Source: Acrasis kona (Eukaryota; Heterolobosea; Eutetramitea; Acrasida; Acrasidae). Taken from it: a stretch of 64,000 nucleotides of DNA. The notes below the pieces were generated by a model, which was not told the origin of the DNA, ran no database searches, and was given only the letters and a program-made list of their open reading frames with translations. The DNA lies in the NCBI GenBank assembly GCA_026419775.2, contig JAOPGA020001371.1, forward strand, positions 1-64,000, read 5' to 3'. A program made the position numbers and the translations under genes. Below, one piece after another: positions 31,401 to 45,583 of this stretch. Each line of letters opens with the position of its first letter. Position 1 is the first letter of the stretch.

Positions 31401-34400
31401 CTCCTATATCTTCAATCAATAATGGAGTGCCCAATTGAACGCTCTTTTCTAGCGTTTCTCTAAAATCTTTTGCATTGAGCGTGGTGGCCACTAGGTTATT
31501 GGGGGCATCCATTTTGGCGACCCAGGCTCTTCCCTGGCCCTGTGGATCGATTAGTAATGGATATCTAGTTCCCTTGGTCACGATGATTCCATTCTGACTG
31601 CTGTATTCGTCATTAGGAAGGCCCTGGATCACCCATTCACCAATTTGAGTGGGATTGACTACGAATTTGATAACGTCCATGTTATCGCTGTATGGTATCT
31701 TTCGTTGTTTCAAATCATCGATGCTAACTTGTTTGAGAATTAAATTTCTAAAATCTTGATTAAAGGGTCCTGCGTAGCTCAAGAATGTTGCGGTGACGCT
31801 CACATCACCAATTAACTTCAAGATGCGATCGTCGAACGATTTGCTATCTCTCGTCCAACGAATTCTCTCGGTGGATAATCCCTCGATGAGAGCTTCTGCA
31901 CTCTCCATGCGTCTCTTTGTCAATAGGGCATCATCCTCCAATGCCTTTTTACTGCTCATCGCACCATCTAATTTATTTTTCATTTCGTCGAGCTCGGCCT
32001 GTTGTTTTCTGACCTCTTCTTCTGCTTTATTCAATTCTCTGCTCGCTCTGCTCATTTCAATTTCCATATCTCTGACGCGTTGTTGTTTAGGAGCGACGAA
32101 TTTCGCAGTTTGATAGTAGGTGCACATACATTTTACCCACTCGCACAGGGCACCAGCTGCCTCTGCTGTTTTTTCCACTTTTTCCTTCTTCATATCGGAC
32201 TCACGATGATAAGGATATAGTAACTCAACTGTTTCATCGTTTAGTGTGATTTCCTTACTGAATTTTTGTAAGCTTCCCACAAAATTCAAATCACTCATCA
32301 TCATGAGCGTGTCCTTCCATGAAGCCTTGTAAACTGTCTTCTTTTCCTTCTCTTCGATGACTGTTTCTACTTTTTTGGAAATGGGTCTGGATAGAATCAA
32401 CAATACAGTGTCCATCACTCTGGTCACTAGCTCTGGTGGTGATTTGAATCCCTTGACAATGTTGATCTTGTCCTTATCGAGAGAATTGACTGCTTTGGTG
32501 GCTTGCTCGAGTGCAGGTTTTGCCAATTCCAAATCACGCTCGCTATCTGCCTTCTCTCGACTCACCACTTGTGCTCTGGCCTCAATTTCTGCTTTTTGTC
32601 GCAATACTTTATCTGTTTGTTCCTCTGCTTCGATTTTTTGTTTGGTGACCTGATCCAATAGAATTTCACTCTTGCGTTGCGCTACGGCCAAATCCTTTTC
32701 TTTATTTAACAAATCCTCCTTCATGACCGCAACTCCTTTACTGGCGTCATCTAACTTTTGTAATCCCAAGTTGACCTTATCGGCTAGCGTCTTGACCTCT
32801 TCGTACTTATCAGCATATAAGCTCTTGTAGCTACCTATGAACGATAGATAACTCTTGGGTGTCACGTATGTATTTCTTCTGAATTTATTGAAATAGTCTT
32901 TTGTCAACTGAACAACGTTCTCGTGTACATTACACATGTGATTGACAAGTTCAGCGCGCTGAGCAGGACTAGATACCAACTGTGGTAGATCCGATAAGAA
33001 TTTTTGAGCAGTTGCATGAAGTGCTTCGATGGGCCACGGTGGGAACCAATCAATGGTACATCCGCTAATCACACCAGGGAATTTCCTAGTGCGTTGACGT
33101 AATTGATCTCCGACCGGCGAGAAGCACAATACAACGTGTAGATTATCACGAGCTCGATCAATAAAGAATTTGAATAGATTCTCTGGCGTCGAATTGAACC
33201 CAGGACGTGATTTGGCTGCAATGGGTCTCAATTCATCCGCCATCATTTGTTGATCCTCCTTGCTGAACAAACCAGGGATCTCACCAGATGTCAAAATCAT
33301 GTTAACGTATTCCAAGAATTGTTCATCCTTAATATCATTATCGGTGAATAAAAAGGTAACGGGTGATTTCAGCACAGCCATTTTGTAAAGATTACGTAAA
33401 TCATCCAACATGTTATTGATGGAATATGTTTTTGTAATATTCAATTTGAATATTTTGTAACCAGCTATGAAACTGGCCAATCGGGTTAAACTTTGTTTAC
33501 CGCTACCACCGACACCAACCAATAATGCATTACCACGATCCGTTCGAATGATCCTACTGATTCTCATCAAGTGAATCATTGCGAAATCGAACAAGACCAA
33601 ATTCATTGGTTCTCTCTTGTTCACCTCGTTGTATTGTACCAAATACTTGTGTAATCGAACATTGAGTGCTTCGAAGCTTTCGATGGGTTCGTAAATCTTG
33701 GGAACCACTGGAGGAGCTTCGTCATATTGTTCCATATCATCGGAGGTTGATGATTTCTTGGAATCATTGGCAGGTTTATCATCCATTTGTTCCATTCTCA
33801 TAAAATCAACAAAGTACTTTGGTTTCATCATGGCCAAGCTTGCATCTTCTCCAAATTCTTCTTTTAAGAGCGACTTGACGGTACTTCCGAACCAAGCTCT
33901 GTCCTTATCATCCGTAAACTTGTCCTGCAACACTCTATCACATTCGTGTTTCCACAAACTGATTAATTGGAACTCTGTGGTGATGACTTGAGCATTCGCT
34001 TGTAACATTCCCTGAAACACTCTCGATAAATCTCTTAGATTGAAAATGTAATGGAATTTACTAGGAGTAGGTAACATTTTTGATTTTGTAATGCTCCATA
34101 GGCTCCTGGTGAGCGTCGGTATGATCTTTACCAAATTCACAATCTCTTCGCTGAAACCCCTCGCTGAACAAAAGTGACCCTCGCAGATGGTCCCGAATAT
34201 AGAGTCGATGCTCTTTGTGGATGGGAAGGTCACGTTGAAGATTGAAAAGTGACGTTTGAGACGATTGGGAATATCGTTGCGACCACCTCCCGGGTGATTC
34301 ATTGCAGCAAAGAATTGAACATCCACTACAGTTAAGAATTGACCAGGATTCGTGGCCAATTCCAAACTATAGAATCCACCATTCTCTATCAGCTGACGAA

Positions 34401-37400
34401 CAATTTCATTTGTGATTTGATCGCCCCACTCGTTGATTTCGGGCATGTTAATGTCGTCGATGAATATGAAGAGCGTGGTGCCCAGTGGTGGTCCATAAGT
34501 AGTTCCCATTCTTCTATCCAACGAACTAAATACTGAATTTTGTACGATGCCGGGCGTGGTTGCGCTGGAGAAGGCCATTGTTTTGTACTTGTACTTTGTT
34601 GCATTTTGTTGTTGAATGTATCCTTGTATGGTGACTGATTTTGCAGTTCCGCTCTCTCCGATCAACAAGACGCTTAGGCCTTGTTTGGCAATAATATCAA
34701 TCAAGAATTCACATCGAACGCTATCGACCGTAGGTATCAATATGCTGTTGAAATCTGGTGTCACGTTGGTGGGGTATTTATAAGGAGTCACTCTGGTCCT
34801 CCAATGCTTCCAGTCGCCCTGTTCATCAATCACATACTCGAATACAGTTTCTGGTGATTCTTTGGATCCCAATTGTACTTCGATTTTTGGTAAATCCAAT
34901 CGACGATCTTGAGACATGTACCGATGGAATCTAGATCGATCGTCCGATTCTAACAATCCACCAATGCCCCACATGACACCAAAGATGAACATTCTTTCAA
35001 TGTGCTTCTCAGTGAAGAACTGCTTGCTGCTGAACGAATTGAACAAACCATCGATGATGTGCAACACGGTGCTGATCATGTTGGCGGATCCCAAATCCAT
35101 CATCTTTTTACAATGAGTCTCTACGGTTGATAACAAGAAGTCGACATGACTGTTGAATAATCTCTTGAATTGATCCATTTCTTTATCAGGCCTTTTGCTG
35201 TGTTTCTTTAGCCATGCTTCGAATATAGGTTGCCAACCCAACACGGTCTCACCTATGTAAACCATACCCATTCTAGATACGGTTGCTGGGGATGCATTGT
35301 CCAAATTACCAACCTCGAATACCAATTTGAGTGATTTGGGCATGTTGAGACGATCTCCATTTGCTAATGTGAGCGAACGAGTGTCATCTAGCACGGTGTT
35401 TAGATTTTCGATCCAAACGGCATCAACTGGTCCGTCCAGTACGATCCATGTGTTCTCTCCCTTCTTCTTTACTGAATCGGATGTGGATGAAGCCTCGGTG
35501 TTGTTACCAGATGCCGCTGCTCCTCCATCAATGCTCTTTCTCCATAGTGCACTAAAGATTCCATCGGTCCAATCCTTGGTAGTTGGATCCACGAACATGC
35601 CAAACATTTGACTGGCAGTGATGGCCTTTGGATTCATCTTGACCACTTTGGTAGTTGTTTCAATCTTGCTGAGCGCTTGTGCCAACACTTCGATGCAACA
35701 AGTCTTACCGGTACCACTCGGACCCATAATACACAATCCATGTCTCACTTTGTATTGTTCGTACAATTGAGTTATTTTTTGTATCCATGGCTTGTGCGCA
35801 ATGAGACCCTTCTTTGCGACTGCATCCATGATGGCAGCTTCTAATCCCTCATAAGAAGGATCCGCGAGGATCATGTTGGGGAACATATCCTTGAGTAATT
35901 CAACGAACAGCAATGAATCCTCGTCCACTAATTTACTACTGTTCATGTCGTTCAACACTCTCATCAACACCCTCATCTCTCCGTCTTCGTTTTTATCTGC
36001 ACTTTCGCGCAGCGTTCTTCCACAGGTCCTCAACACTGATAAAATGTTACGAAGACCAAAATCGTAATGCGTTTGAGCGCTCAATTGTTCTTCGCACAAT
36101 TTATACAAGACGTTGAATTTCTTGGATAACATGTTATTGGTTTGGAAACCACATGCTGCCAATTTGACCTTCATGATGATTCTGCGATTAGGTACCACTA
36201 CAGCAATAGTGCGGAATAATGCTTTCATGTTCTCCGGCAATTCTGTTCTACCGGCGTATCCAGGATTCATGGTAATAAACACTGCACACTTGTCGTCTAG
36301 TACCAAGCTGGTACCATCCACGAATTGAAAAGCTTTATTATTCATTCGATTGCGTAGAGCATCGAATAAGCATTTGATCTGCGAAGCAACCACTGACAAG
36401 ACCTCCAGTTCTACTCTGTTGATCTCATCGAAGCCACACCAGACGCCTCCCTGTGCAATTCCCTTGAATAACATTGCCATGGATAAATGACCCATTTGAT
36501 CGCTACAGTTGATGGTGATAAAGTATTTACCAATGGTCCTGCCCATGTCCTTTGTGGTTTCGGTTTTACCAGTTCCTGCTGGACCAGCCGGTGCTCCACC
36601 CAGGAACATACCCATGGCCTGTGCACATGAAATGTAAATACGATCAGTAAGTGGCGTAATGACCAATCGATCGGTGCACCCCAAAAATTCATTACAGTAT
36701 TCAAATTCGTTATCAGTGATGCAAACGAAACAACCATCTCGATCTGCTCTCCAATAAAATCGAGTTTGTTTCAACCACTCGAAATCAGTGGGCGATCGAA
36801 TCTTCTTGTGCATCAAGTAAGCAAAGATTTCTACTTGATGGATGTGAATGGTGATGAGCGTTTCTATTCTCGTGCGATCCAACGAATCCAAATTCTTGGT
36901 CGTCATCTTGACCAAGTGCTTAAAAATATCATCAAACTTTTTTCTCGTCATTTGCATGATGGTACGATCCGTTCTTGCTTTTCGAAGCGCCATTTCGCTA
37001 TCGTACGTCCATAACAATTGTAATCCCAACAATGAAATTTGACTTGGATAAGCCTTGATGAATTTTTCTAATCTTGGTTCGTCGGGCACTGCCAAATCAT
37101 TAATGATGCTCGCGCTCATGTTCCTTGCAATGTCGTTAATGGTCGCTCTCATTTCCAACACGAGTCGATTCAACCAAATCTCAATGTTGCCCTGTGCCAA
37201 TAAAGGTTCGCTCAACGGCACCAATTCTCCCTCTGCACTCTTCATGCTCATGATTTGATTCTTGACCTTGTGATCGAATTCCATCTTGTGCAATATTACT
37301 GAAGATACTCAACAAGTGTCTTTGGATGGACGAAGGATCGCTTCCCTGACCAAGTATTTCTAATAATTGAGTATCGCTCAAGAAGAAGAAACGAGGGAAG

Positions 37401-40400
37401 ATCATTCTTTTGGCCTCTAGATAGCCACTAAGTGATTTTTGACACTTTTCCAAAGAGTCACGAAGATCGGGTAACATTTTACTGATGGTTTCATCGTGCA
37501 CGCACAATCGAAGTACGTTGGCGTCTTGATCGGCGGTGCTCATGATCTGCACCCACAATCGATCCACCGTGGCAAATCTCTTGGCTACGGCTGGTAACTC
37601 CTTTGCAATGTCTCCTCCAGTGAACACTGCTTCCATGTAGATCCACAATCCTTGCACTTTTAACCAGTCATCAATAACCGTTTGACTGGTGCTCAATCGC
37701 ATCATCCACGTTTGAATTTCGTTCTTGAACGGTTCGTTGTAAAGATTACCCAACAAGGTCGACAACAAGACCTGAGATTCTTCCAAACTAGTCAATAGTT
37801 CGCCAGTGTCCTTGATGATCATATTTCCTCGTTGTTTGTGTGCACCCAATCCAAACGTCTTGGTCGACCATTCGGTCCTGATGTCACCCAATCGCAGTTC
37901 AATCTCTCCCTCTCTAGATGCAGAGTTGATAATCTCCTCCACTTCATCCTTGTGATCAATGATGCGAGCTTCGATCATGTGCTTCACTTTGAATTCCGAA
38001 GATTTGTAATCTAATTCTTTTCCACACAAATTAGAAATACGAGCCCAATGACGATCCTTGATGCTCTTCTCGTTCAATAGCTCCAATATGGGCAACGTGT
38101 TGTAAAAGTTCTCGATGGTCAACTTGAGCTCCACATAAGCCTCCCACTTGCGCAATCCCATCGGCAATCCCTTACAACGATTAGAAAAGTTACCCAACAC
38201 GCTCGTCATCTCCTCAATGTTGATATCGGCCCATACGATATCTTCGAATCCATTCACAGTCATGGTCACGTCCGAATAGAGCTCGTATAACTTTGTCAAG
38301 TAACCCAAATCCTTTTCAATTTTGATGAGCTCTGGATATTGTGTTTCTGGTAATCCAAACAATCGTTCGCCCATGCTATATGTTTTCCATTTTCTGTGAC
38401 GCTCTTCGAAAGCAGATTGGAACATTTTTAAACGAGTCTGTGCGACTCGCGGTTGAATGCCCTTTTCCATGGGTCCCTTCTCGTCGTATTGCAATTTGAA
38501 TTCCTTCACGTCCAGCGTGAACGATTTGACCTTCACCAGCAAATCACGACGGAAGGATGGACCCACGCTCACCAAGTAATCCATCACGCTTCTGGCTAAT
38601 CCTTTTAGTTTGTTCCACTTGTACGAAATATCCTTTTCTTCGGCTTCGTCTTCGTCCTTGTTGCTCTTGATGTCGAATCTCTTCAATATCATGGTGGCTT
38701 CTTCGATGGGGGACACTTTGTAGTCAATCTTACCCTCCACGTCTCTTATTTTATCGAGAACCATCATGGTGTGGTTCACGCTATCCAAATCAGTAATCTT
38801 GTGCTGAAGATTTTGACTCATTTCGTCTATAAAGCTCATCAACTTATCCACCTTCTTTTCCACGCGTAGTCCTAGCGCGTGACCATATGCATATCTCCAC
38901 TGTAGTGCTTCCGTTTTGAGCGCCAAGATGATTGGTTTCAAATCTAATTGTAACGATCCCATTTTGTAGACTTGTTTCATGTGATCCAGACCTTCGCTCA
39001 CTTGAGTAAAGTACAACAACTGTTCTTCGTAGGGATCGAACCGCGGAGCATACTTTTTCTTCACGTCATCGATTCGCTTCTTCTTGTTATCCATGTGAAT
39101 GTTTGTTTGGTTCTTGACGAAATTTTGAACCGTTGCCATTCGATCTGTCTTCCACAAGAAATGATATTCTTGAAAGGTGTGTATGAAGTTATTGATCTTG
39201 TTACTTAGTCCCGCTATAGCGCCCGTTAATTGTAAGAATCCCTTGATGGTCGTTCTGTTCTCTCCAATCTTTTCGTAAATGCTAACGTTGGTTGCGGCGG
39301 CGTGTGTGGATTTGTCTTGGTTCCACTTATAAATGTATTTCGTGCTCTCTAACATGATGCGAGCCGTTCGGTTCACGCATCGTTGAATTTCTTCTAGGGA
39401 TGGTGATAATTTAATGTCGGGCACCACCAATGTGAGTTGAGCGGAGAATACTGGTTTGATGGAACCCAATAATTGTTTTTTGGTAATTGCAAATTTTTGA
39501 ACGTCGGAAGGTGATTGTGGAGATGAAGCATCTTCGTCTTGTGGTGTTTGTTGGACCGATTCTGACTCTTGTACTTCGTTTGCGTCTTGAACGTGTCCGC
39601 TGATTCTTTCTTTGAGCAACTTGACGCTACTTCTTAAGCTGGAAACGACGGACTCGAATGCTTTTGTTTCGTAAAAATCTCTAAATGATTTGACATCTCT
39701 TTGAACTCCTAATCTTTCATCCTTGGTGTATTTGGAAGTGATTAATGCGATGAGGTCGTCAGAGGCGGATTCAATTTCATTGTTCTTGATTTCGATTTGT
39801 GTGGCCATTAATTTCGCAAATTTTGTGTTGTCGATCATGAATTGTTGAATGGTGCGCACGTCGTTTGTGAAGGAGATGAGAATGGTGCGTGATATGTAAT
39901 CACAGTTGGCATTTAAACGATGAATGAGAATGTCGTTTAATTTTGTGATTAGCTCTTCTAGTTGTTGAAGGTTCTCGAATACTTCTAATGTGTATGAATC
40001 AATGTTCATGCTCATCCATGTGTAGGATGTGACTCCTTTATCAAATAACAAGTTGAGGCGGTCGATGGCTGGCTTTAACATGCCTCTGTACACTTTGTCC
40101 TGCAAGTTGAGAATTCTATAATATTCTCTAACCATAAACTTTAAAGTTTCTGCAGTGTTTTTCAACTTGTCCTTTTGATTGTATACGCTTCGTGCAGCAT
40201 CAGGAATTTCAAATCCCATCCTACTTAGCCAGTGTACCTCTCGGATCAACATTAGTAGGTGGTTATCGAAATTGACGCAGTACATTCCTGTTCTTGGATG
40301 CATGACTAAAAGCGTCGCCAAAAGACCATCCTAATAATAATTAAATAACATGAATGAAATTATAATTACCCTTGCAGACTTGACTGCTTCGCACCATTGT

Positions 40401-42575
40401 TCGAACCACATTGTTTCGAATTTGATGAGAGTTTTTCCTACTTTGTTGTATAATCTAACTGTTCTTCGGGCATCCTTTGATGCTAAAATCCATGGAGAGC
40501 TTTGGAACATCTTGATTGGTTCCTCTATAGTGCGCAGTAGTTGATGTGACCATGCTGTTCGTGTTAGTTTGAAATTGTAAAATAAAAAACATACCAATGC
40601 TTCCCGCCACAATTGGTGCATTTCTCGGCACGATAGGCTTGTCTTTATATTCCTCATATAATTGCTTGATGTGTTCAAGATCTCTTCCATAATTGTTGAA
40701 AATAATCTTATGCTTTTCGTCAAGCAATCTTTGTAAATTCTCTTGCTTAAGTGTAGCCCTAAACTTTGCAAGATGTTCCAGCGAATGTTTTGTACTGGTA
40801 GAACTTCCGAAACAATTATTTATAAACGACACTAACTCACTTTCTAATCCAGTGGTGTCGACATTGAATTTCACATAATCGTGATCAAATGACTTTTGAT
40901 GGTTAGTCGAAAAACAACATTAAATACTTACATCTGAACGATAATCTAAGAAGTTGTATCTTTTTCTTGTTGCTCCTGATCCACTAAATACTGCAACTGT
41001 GCTCTTAAACTTTTGCATGATGACATCTAAACCTTCGATAGTGCTATTCTCCAAGGAAGAGAATTGACTAACAGTTGTGAACAGATCAATTAATTTTTGC
41101 AATCTCCAGCAGAATTGATCAAATTTCCCAAAAATTGCAGATTCACTAAAATCAAACTGCTTCCCATAGGGATTTAGTTGAAGCTCTGCTTTTGTTTTTC
41201 TGTAGTAGTGCTGATAAGATTCGTTCAAATCGACGCATGCTTTAAATCTCTCAATAAGTTGGTCCTTATCCTGGTCCCATAGGTTGCTTTCTTTGGTTAT
41301 GTATTTCTTACAACAGGTTATCATTTGGTTTGTGACCTTCACAAATAGGGCTGTCATCCTCTCTGAGGTATTATAGTATCGAGCTATACTATGCATAACT
41401 TTTATGCAATTAGTCAGACCTGGCAGAGCTCCTATCATCTGAATCGGATCACACTTATAAAGTGGTTCCGTAAATTTTTCTAATATATACAAGTATTTGA
41501 CATTATCTTTGGCTTCATTCGCTGCATCTGTAATCTTCATATCTATATTCCTCCAAGTGTTTAGTAGTGGTGATTTTGCATACTTGAGAACACCTAGTAC
41601 TATTTTACATCTCCTAGTGCGTAGTTGATCTGTGATGCTGTTGAATTTGGCCATTCTAGCTTTCCAGTATTCTAGCTCGGCTGCTGGTCCACTCTCGTCC
41701 TTCTCTTCGCGCACAGCGGTAACTTCGCTAAGCAGAATCTCAATCTGTTTACACCACTCCGACACCGTCTCCTCAAAAACTGCAACTACTTCGGGTTTTT
41801 GGGCATTTTGATGATACGCTTTTGATTTTGCTTTTATATCATCGTACTTCTTTGGAGGTGCCAATCTCACTACGTCCTGTAGAGATGAGATTGCTTCAGC
41901 AATCACGCCTGAGAACTTGTCAAGTGCTTCAAGAAAGTCGACGACCTCATTGCCAGGCATTGCACCCTCTTTAGTCAGTTCTCCCCAATCATTTTGTTGC
42001 TTCAGTATTGGTACTATAACTCCCTCTAGTCTTCTTTTTAGTTCCTCAAGCAAACCATTCCCGCTTTGAACAGTTCCATACAAAAGGTCTTCAACATTCT
42101 TAGTTGTGATTTGTGTATGTGGTTCTTTTTTTATAAAGTACACACATTCACTATCGTTCAATGGGTGTTTGCTCGGATCTGTTGTGACTGTCAACATGCT
42201 ATTGTCCTCGTGCGTGCGAGGTGTGCGGCTTGTCTGTACAGTTCCATTCTCACTTTCAAATCCCGAATTATGCGTCAAAGATGTTTTGTGTGTTATGCTT
42301 GAAAACCCTGATTTTACAGTTACAGCATCATCAAAATCTGATTCCTCATACGACGAATCATTTCCATCCTCCGAGTGGTTATTTTTGTTATAGACCCAAA
42401 GCAACACATTGCTTCCGTTCACTTGAAAAAACGATTCTAATGTTGAACTGTTGTCTTTAGACTTCATCATATTTTCAACCATCACTTTCTCGATACTAAA
42501 CGCGTCCGATATTTTCGACGATAGGTAATCATGACGCCTATCCATTACGAGCTGGTTATGTTGAAAGCTCCTCAT
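28435..42575 (-). CDS. Axonemal outer-arm-type dynein heavy chain (three introns, one frame break)
   Basis: Start ATG 42575. Exons 42575-40932, 40892-40595, 40554-40370 and 40330-28435; introns 39-40 nt, all in frame. About 4670 aa, the usual length for a heavy chain. The tail (DHC-N1/N2) is followed by AAA1 with GPAGTGKT (about 36565-36585), AAA2 GPSGTGKT, AAA3 GESGTAKS and AAA4 GVGGSGKQS. The microtubule-binding coiled-coil stalk lies about 31.8-32.7 kb. AAA5-6 follow, with SMGQGQEKKAHEL and the C-terminal GVYIYGLFLDGAAWD. The C-terminal block resembles outer-arm gamma/DNAH5-8 chains. At about 37285-37290 one base must be skipped (NIA|KMEFD) to keep frame, at a conserved position with no intron signal. 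It is a motor for ciliary beating, so the organism makes motile flagella. Confidence 0.92.
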
Positions 42576-42868
42576 GGTGTGGATCAATTGAAGTCAAATT
42601 GAATGTGGTTTTGTAAAATATTAGAAAAGAGCGCAATCAACCTTTAGAAGGAGTCCAACAATAATTGTACAATGAAAATGGACAAAATCAAGTGAAACAT
42701 TTTTCAAATCCATCTTGTTTGCTCTTAAGAATCATTTCCGACCCTTCCTATTTTTTAAGCTTCTGACTCCTGCCGATTCCCGACAGAATAATGATACGAG
42801 GCGGGCCCGCAATGAGTTTAATATTGTAAGATCCCGTGAAACCCGCTCAACAAATCACAACATAACAG

Positions 42869-43453
42869 ATGCAAGCAAGGATCATCGGTCACAGCCTTTC
42901 TGAGGAAGAAGATTATGTAGTACGTATTGTATTTATAGCCCGATGTTTATTAATACTTCAGATATACCACGTACAATGCACTTATGAAAATCAAATTTGG
43001 CAGGTGGATCGTCGTTACAAGTAAAACAACACGTAGTTGTAGATATCTTATCATTTAAAGCGAATTTAATGAGTTGTATGAAAAACTAATGGACAAAGGC
43101 ACACCAAAGGAATCTATTGGAACCGTACCTGCCAAACTATGGTGGGGGAACATGAAAGAAGAAAACATTCTGGTCAGACGTGAAGGTCTTCAAGTGTATC
43201 TGGCCTCGTTGCTAGAGAACAAGAAGACCCAGTACGACCCAGATGTTTGTGAGTTCTTAGCAGTCAAGTTTGAGTTTGATGAAGAAGAAGACAGACTAGT
43301 AGCAGTTCCAACTAAACAAAAGGCATTCTGGAATCCAGGTCAAAGTATGGTCGAAACTATGTCCAAACACTATGGTAAGCTATTATCAAAAATAGACTAA
43401 ATATAACATTCATTACAGGTTATAACACAAGCCTCACACCTGAACTCAAGTGA
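42869..43453 (+). CDS. Small PX-domain sorting-nexin-like protein (three introns)
   Basis: 152 aa from exons 42869-42919, 42962-43020, 43061-43374 and 43419-43453, with 40-44-nt introns; lengths sum to an exact multiple of three. MQARIIGHSL leads into a PX domain: Y-H-V-Q-C-T-Y, then WQVDRRYNEFNELYEKL, whose RRY motif is the phosphoinositide-binding Arg site. It resembles SNX3-type minimal sorting nexins, which bind PI3P on endosomes and act in retromer cargo sorting. The helical end (SLLENKK ... VCEFLAVKFEF) completes the fold. No BAR domain. Function by homology only. Confidence 0.82.
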
Positions 43454-43703
43454 ATTGTTTGCACCTTCAGGCCAAACTATTATTTATTAAAGTTTACTTC
43501 ACAAAACAATTACGAACATTCTTCTCGTGTCACACATGCAAACTTATTAAACAATAAATTTTAGATTGCTCCTTAAACGCTTTAGTATTATTAGTTCGTT
43601 GTATAAGTTTTTACATCTTCTGTTCACCATATTGACTGATCATTTAATTGAGTTGGTCAACCTCTTCATCAAAACATCCTTGTACTGACATTGGAATACA
43701 AGG

Positions 43704-44110
43704 ATGGGCATAAAAAGAAAGAAGAACCCGGTCGATATCAGCGGCGTCTCAGAATACGAAAACGGACCAACAAATATAAGTGATTCTCCACCCGAACAGC
43801 ATCGGAAAAAAAACAGAGGCGAACCATACCGGCAGCATCCAAGAGAGTCAACGACGGTAACAGACGAAGACTACGATACAATGATCCCAACGGCCGATGA
43901 CGACTTCCTTGATTCACAAGATGATTACTATACAAATTCTGACTTGTTTGTATCAAGTCATTTAAACGATAAAGACTCTAAAGAAAGATTGAAAAGTGAT
44001 CTTGTTGATGATGATTTTTATAATGGTAAGTTTCAAATTTGTAGAACATTAATTTAACTGCATTAATTTAAGTCTTTGAAGATGATTTTAATGACGACGA
44101 TCTAGACTGA
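43704..44110 (+). CDS. Small acidic hypothetical protein (one intron)
   Basis: 119 aa from exons 43704-44025 and 44073-44110 (47-nt intron GTAAGT...TTAAG, in frame). Basic N-terminus (MGIKRKKN) and increasingly acidic body, ending FEDDFNDDDLD. Ser/Thr/Asp-rich with no predicted fold. The bipolar charge suggests a nuclear or histone-binding-type disordered protein, but no family is recognised. Confidence 0.6.
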
Positions 44111-44257
44111 GAATATGTAAATTATCGAGAAGCATGTACATCTATGACTAAAATAAACATACACTTATCTTTGGTGCTTAATTGACTGTTACAATATATT
44201 TTGGCGTTTGACGTGACAAATTTTTTAACGGTTTGTCTTTTTATCAGAAAAATAAAT

Positions 44258-45568
44258 ATGATACAGGCACTCAACAGTCTTAAGAAGAGGAGGATCAATG
44301 ACAACACATCACAATCTTCGTCGAACACTTATGAAGAGAAAACAATCCAAAGCCCTCGTCATAAAATACCAACATCCCCACAAACACCAACAAGAAGACG
44401 CTTAAGAAGTGTGCAAACAAAACTGGTAGAAATCAAAAGAGCCCTCACACCAAAGAAAAACACTCCTTCAAAGGCACTTGACAAGTCCTTTTCAAAATCT
44501 CCCCTCACCTCACCTATCAGAAAGATGCCATTGACGCCAAAAGAACCCACCACACCAAAGACTCCACAACATTATAATTCATCGTTCAATAGTCCAGACT
44601 CAACGCCTGTCAAGACACCAAAGAGGGTTCCACTATCACCTATACCATTCAATATGGTAAAACAAATGAAGTCTCCCCAATCTCCAGCGGCAGTAATCAT
44701 GCATAACAACTACATGCGTCAAGTGGGATCTCCTGATTCATCATTTCGCAGCACTCCACCACACAAGTCCACATTGACAGATCAACTCAAAAACACATCA
44801 CCGATGAAAAAAGGATCACCAATGAACAAAGGGTCCCCAATGAACAGAGGATCACCAATGCAAAGTACCTCTCCAGCAAATCGTTCAAAGAAGGGTTCAC
44901 CAGCCTATACCCCACCAAGAAGAATAATAACAAAAAAGGAGAGTACTCTGCAAAGGGTGAAGAGTTATAGAAAATCAGCATCACTGGGGAAGAGGTTTAG
45001 AGAAGAAATGGAAGAAATGGAGGATTCGGATGTTGAAGAAGCGACTACTAAATTCGATGATGTCTGTGGGAACATGTTTATACCGAAGGAAAACAAAACA
45101 TTCATTTATTGCTTGAAGGTTTTTGTGATGGACGCAAGATTTCTTGTAAATACTGAAGTAGGATTTAAGGCTTTCAGCGACCCCTACTTTACTTTAAACG
45201 TGGGAGATTGGAAGGTGACCAGCAAGGTGGTTAAGTCCACTTTATGCCCAGTATTTAACCAATCTTTTACTTTCCTATTAAACAGCGAGAGAGAACCAAG
45301 AAAGCATCGGGAGGGCTTCAACGAAGTTATACATTGTGACGATCACTTCGAGGATCCAGAGCTTGTTTTAAGAATGTTTGATCACGACAGAATATTTCAA
45401 CATACATTCATTGGAAGAAAGACGATACCATTGGCATCATTTTTGAGGGAGGCGCAACTCAACGAAAAGAGTTCAGTGTACAATAATTGGATTAAACTGG
45501 AAGGAGTACCGACCGGTGAAGTAAGGTTAGTAATGGTTGTAGAGCAAGGAGTAAAAATTACATTCTAA
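44258..45568 (+). CDS. C2-domain protein with long Ser/Thr-Pro-rich tail
   Basis: 436 aa from ATG 44258 (MIQALNSLKKRR). Residues 30-270 are disordered, basic and packed with SP/TP sites, including a short repeat GSPMNKGSPMNRGSPMQ. These are typical targets of proline-directed (CDK/MAPK) kinases. The C-terminal 150 residues form a C2 domain (YCLKVFVMDARFLVNTEVG, FSDPYFTLNVGDWKVTSKVV, PVFNQSFTF, RMFDHDRIFQHTFIGRKTIPL). Some Ca2+-loop Asp residues are present (SDPY, DHD), so lipid binding is likely. Role unknown. The stop lies 15 bp from the convergent SNAPC3 stop. Confidence 0.78.
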   Translation: MIQALNSLKKRRINDNTSQSSSNTYEEKTIQSPRHKIPTSPQTPTRRRLRSVQTKLVEIKRALTPKKNTPSKALDKSFSKSPLTSPIRKMPLTPKEPTTPKTPQHYNSSFNSPDSTPVKTPKRVPLSPIPFNMVKQMKSPQSPAAVIMHNNYMRQVGSPDSSFRSTPPHKSTLTDQLKNTSPMKKGSPMNKGSPMNRGSPMQSTSPANRSKKGSPAYTPPRRIITKKESTLQRVKSYRKSASLGKRFREEMEEMEDSDVEEATTKFDDVCGNMFIPKENKTFIYCLKVFVMDARFLVNTEVGFKAFSDPYFTLNVGDWKVTSKVVKSTLCPVFNQSFTFLLNSEREPRKHREGFNEVIHCDDHFEDPELVLRMFDHDRIFQHTFIGRKTIPLASFLREAQLNEKSSVYNNWIKLEGVPTGEVRLVMVVEQGVKITF

Positions 45569-45583
45569 ATTTTGTAAAACTTT

